This document shows positions 32,055 to 34,556 of a DNA stretch of 34,556 nt, in pieces. This DNA is from JAFGBH01 sp964430915. Its GTDB lineage: Bacteria; Desulfobacterota; Syntrophia; Syntrophales; UBA2210. The notes below the pieces were generated by a model. That model worked only from the letters and a program-made list of their open reading frames with translations. It had not been told where the DNA came from and made no database searches. Position numbers and translations under genes: made by a program. Within the stretch, counting starts at the first letter, position 1; every line of letters begins with the position of its first letter. The stretch lies in the NCBI GenBank assembly GCA_964430915.1, contig CAYSHT010000007.1, positions 1 through 34,556 on the forward strand, read 5' to 3'.

Positions 32055-33428
32055 TTATACTTTTGGATTTAAGTTGATAGTTGTTGTGATCCAAGCAATG
32101 CATGATAAAAATAGAAGCGTTGGAAGTACCCAATAATCGATGGTTAGACCTTCTGGTTTTTTTGTAAAAACATATCCATTTGCTAAAATGAGTAATGTAA
32201 TAATTGAAATGTTTAGACTAAGATTTGAAAATATTTGCGTAGCGAAGGACAAAACAGGCAAACCATTAACTTTGATTAATGTTAATGCTGCTAAAATTAT
32301 AAGAAAAATTAGATTCATAGTAGCCCATTGCAACATAAAACCTTTGCTATTAGAATAATATCGAAACAAAATACCGTCATGATTTTTTAAAGATGTATCC
32401 ACCAATAACTCATCAATAAAAGAAATTTCAATTCCAATTTGTTCAGCGTCTTTCTTTAGTTCTAAAAAATCTTTTTTAAACTCCCATAGCGGATAAGCGA
32501 AGGTTGTGTCTTTCTCACTACGAGCTTTTTTTTGAGCGATGATTTCTGCCTTTGGGCGTAGTTGTTCTTCTGCAAGAGAAAGTCTAAAAAATTCAGAATT
32601 TGTAAATAGATCTTTAATGTCCATTTCTGCCAAATTTCCCCCAATTTTTTTTGCCACGTTAAAAGACCAGTCAAATGTATTTTCACTTATAATCAATAAC
32701 AATCCTTCAATATTGTACTCATGACGACCAGCTTTTCCATGAACGTCAATATAATGTTGGCTTGAGTTATCAAAAATAACCGTATTTATTAATCCTAAAA
32801 TAGTATGGTTTGGCATTGATGCAATTTTATGAGTATTTTTTAGAATTAATTTGCCTGACCCTCTTCCTGCAAAGAGAATCCCTCCATCGTCTTCCTCACA
32901 TGAAAATTTCATCCAACCAGATTCAGCTTTGTATTGTTTAATTGCGTCAGGTAAAGGAACATGAATTTTGACTTTTTGAAGATCTATGTTTTCTTTTGGG
33001 TTATTAATGTCGATAAACCCATAGGTGAAGGCAGGTTGGACAGGGAAATCGATAATATCAATTATTATTTCATTTTGATCATTTGGGAAAAAATATAAAA
33101 GTGCTTCACCAAATGAAGAAATCACAATTTTAACTCCAACAAATCCCTTTTGTACCAATTTTAATTGGTTTTTAAATTTGATGCTAACTTCCTGTTCAAT
33201 AATTTTGTCATACTCATTCATGAATATTTTTACAAAATTTATCGCATCGCTTATATTCTTGCGATATTCAATTTTAATTTGAGTTTGATCATTGTTATAG
33301 AAAACCTGAAATCTTCGAGTATTATTATCTAATAGGAATAGACACCCTATCCCAACGATTAAAATGATTATTGAAATCAGAATAGACAACATTTTTAATG
33401 TCCTAATTCTATATGGGATCAATCTCAT
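32055..33428 (-). CDS. Membrane protein of unknown function (457 residues)
   Basis: I recognise no family. The layout is a basic N-terminus (RLIPYRIR), one transmembrane helix (about 12-34: LSILISIIILIVGIGCLFLL), a large extracytoplasmic part of about 320 residues with mixed strands (YNNDQTQIKIEYRKN...), and three hydrophobic segments in the last 90 residues (NLIFLIILAALTLI; NISIITLLILANGY; VLPTLLFLSCIAWI). No catalytic motif stands out. Codons are AT-rich (many AAA, AAT, ATT), unlike all genes to the left. It lies 15 bp after the next gene on the same strand. The ribosome site is weak (AAGAAAAT). Confidence 0.75.
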   Translation of the reverse strand: MRLIPYRIRTLKMLSILISIIILIVGIGCLFLLDNNTRRFQVFYNNDQTQIKIEYRKNISDAINFVKIFMNEYDKIIEQEVSIKFKNQLKLVQKGFVGVKIVISSFGEALLYFFPNDQNEIIIDIIDFPVQPAFTYGFIDINNPKENIDLQKVKIHVPLPDAIKQYKAESGWMKFSCEEDDGGILFAGRGSGKLILKNTHKIASMPNHTILGLINTVIFDNSSQHYIDVHGKAGRHEYNIEGLLLIISENTFDWSFNVAKKIGGNLAEMDIKDLFTNSEFFRLSLAEEQLRPKAEIIAQKKARSEKDTTFAYPLWEFKKDFLELKKDAEQIGIEISFIDELLVDTSLKNHDGILFRYYSNSKGFMLQWATMNLIFLIILAALTLIKVNGLPVLSFATQIFSNLSLNISIITLLILANGYVFTKKPEGLTIDYWVLPTLLFLSCIAWITTTINLNPKV

Positions 33429-33443
33429 GCAAATATTTTCTTT

Positions 33444-34337
33444 TTATTTTTCATTTTTACTGACAATTTTTGCTTTACCTTCTTTCAATATTCTACGCAA
33501 ATCAATCATTGGTGTCATAGAATAATTTTCTTTAGTTAAATCATAAAATCCTTCAAGCACATTCCAATGTCCTTCACTGATAAAATGAGTTATTCCCTCA
33601 TCGACTTTTTTATTTGGTTCACTTGTGAAAACCTGAACATCTCCTGCTGAATTTGTCAGGGTCAATTCTATTTTTATTATTTCAGGCAACTGCGTCCTCA
33701 AATCATGCTCCATTTCGAAGAACACCCATCCCTCTAGCGTTTCCCCTGGTTTCATTTGTATCTTTCGAGCTAAGTTATCAATGCTATTATTCGAAAAATC
33801 AATTCGTTTGCATTTACTCCAACCCCCGCTTGTTACAAAATACATTTGGTCGCCAACGAATCCCATACTGTATAAATTTCGCCATTTTTCTACTATTTTA
33901 CCCGAAGGTATATATCCCAACTTTGTTTTATCATCTTGTGTTTGATTAACTTGTGTTCTTCCTCCTTCATCATACCTTAAAAGAGCCCTGCATTTATAGC
34001 TATATATGCTTGATATTGTGGGCTTAATATTTGTGATTTCCCAATACATAGCAATACTAACAGGAGATATATTTTTCCCCGACTTAGAAGGGTAGAGAAA
34101 CAATAACGGGCCAGGCCATTTAGATCTCACAATGATAGGAAAATTTACGTTAAAAATAGCTTCCGCATTAGACCCTAATGTGTTATTTTGCGTTCCGTTG
34201 TGGGCACTCCATTCTTCCCAAACATCCGAAGCAATTTTTCCACTTAACCACATTAGGCCTGCACCTACTCCAAAAACTATAATTACCAATATAATTCCAA
34301 ATAATAATTGTAATATGCCCATCTTTTGCATACTCAT
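33444..34337 (-). CDS. Membrane-anchored protein of unknown function (297 residues)
   Basis: I recognise no family. A transmembrane helix near the N-terminus (about 8-32: LQLLFGIILVIIVFGVGAGLMW) is followed by a soluble part of about 260 residues with beta-type stretches (VSIAMYWEITNI, ALLRYDEGGRTQVN, LEGWVFFEMEHD, KIELTLTNSAGDVQVF) that suggest an Ig-like fold outside the membrane. The tail is basic (KEGKAKIVSKNEK). ATG codons at residues 1, 3 and 6 are all possible starts. AT-rich codon use matches the downstream partner, with which it forms a two-gene operon. Confidence 0.75.
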   Translation of the reverse strand: MSMQKMGILQLLFGIILVIIVFGVGAGLMWLSGKIASDVWEEWSAHNGTQNNTLGSNAEAIFNVNFPIIVRSKWPGPLLFLYPSKSGKNISPVSIAMYWEITNIKPTISSIYSYKCRALLRYDEGGRTQVNQTQDDKTKLGYIPSGKIVEKWRNLYSMGFVGDQMYFVTSGGWSKCKRIDFSNNSIDNLARKIQMKPGETLEGWVFFEMEHDLRTQLPEIIKIELTLTNSAGDVQVFTSEPNKKVDEGITHFISEGHWNVLEGFYDLTKENYSMTPMIDLRRILKEGKAKIVSKNEK

Positions 34338-34556
34338 CCGCTTTATTATTTTCTAAAATAGGATATTAAACACAAACTACATTTGCTTTGTGAAACGTGA
34401 TCTGAAAGGGAAAACCAACCCCCCAAATATTTCATAGCACTCTTCTCGTGTACTTATCAATAACTTTATTAAATACATGACTAATTTGCCTCTTTTGTAT
34501 CGATTACCGATTATAATGTTGTATCGTTTATTCAATTAAAGATTTATTGACTTCAG

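Noticed and set aside
33091..33110. Third match to the core of the direct repeat (AAAAGTGCTTCACC)
   Set aside because: Only 14 bases match, and they are inside a coding sequence on the other strand without the surrounding repeat, so chance is the simpler reading.
1..34556. CRISPR arrays, rRNA and tRNA genes, insertion sequences, integrases
   Set aside because: I looked on both strands and saw no regularly spaced repeats, no tRNA-like T-loop/acceptor pairing and no transposase or integrase motifs.
34338..34556. TATAAT on the minus strand (34515-34510) as promoter of the terminal membrane-protein genes
   Set aside because: The region is so AT-rich that such words are expected by chance, no good -35 is at the right distance, and it is 170 bp from the start codon.

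Overview
The window looks like a metagenome-assembled scaffold from a Gram-negative anaerobe, most likely Desulfobacterota (the former Deltaproteobacteria, Syntrophales or Desulfobacteria-like). The evidence is a tungsten-type aldehyde:ferredoxin oxidoreductase, two ADP-forming acyl-CoA synthetases, a geranylgeranyl-reductase-type flavoprotein, a class 1B dihydroorotate dehydrogenase with its PyrK partner, a partial mannose-family PTS, a DUF6765 protein and hairpin repeats of REP type. This assignment is inferred from gene content; no rRNA or tRNA is present. A run of exactly 100 N (27160-27259) marks a scaffold join, so neighbours across it are less certain than elsewhere.

Layout. 1-5871 is a catabolic-looking locus: tetR, aldehyde oxidoreductase and an NAD-dependent epimerase read leftward, divergent from an enoyl-CoA hydratase, an amidohydrolase and an exported START-domain protein. 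An inverted repeat straddles the -35 box of the tetR promoter. 5980-8221 holds a Nudix hydrolase and mannose-type PTS proteins EIIA, EIIB and EIIC, without EIID, HPr or enzyme I. 8257-10494 is rimI-pyrK-pyrD, closely packed. 10527-11408 is a complete single-gene transcription unit (promoter, exported repeat protein, terminator). 11434-16633 holds a flavoprotein, lipA, a CoA-ligase alpha-type protein, a tRNA nucleotidyltransferase-like protein and a metallo-beta-lactamase (MBL) protein. 16630-25511 is a long leftward series: DUF6765, a small orphan, an alpha/beta hydrolase, a permuted fused ADP-forming acyl-CoA synthetase, an MBL protein, Nudix, Smr, SAM hydrolase, another MBL protein, and one or two tiny basic proteins, one of them a 22-residue bS22/COX24-like peptide. 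25767-26999 is an MFS transporter.

27122-30696 is the most interesting block. It encodes a periplasmic AMIN-domain protein tethered by one C-terminal membrane helix, a small helical protein, a protein with TPR-like, cyclic-nucleotide-binding and PilZ (c-di-GMP) regions, and a MinD/FlhG-type ATPase, all apparently read from one promoter. This reads as an envelope-to-cytoplasm positioning or assembly system with second-messenger input. It is flanked by two imperfect direct repeats of about 75 bp, and a J-domain chaperone gene with its own promoter follows.

31846-34556 is conspicuously AT-rich and encodes two adjacent membrane-anchored proteins I do not recognise. It is probably acquired DNA.
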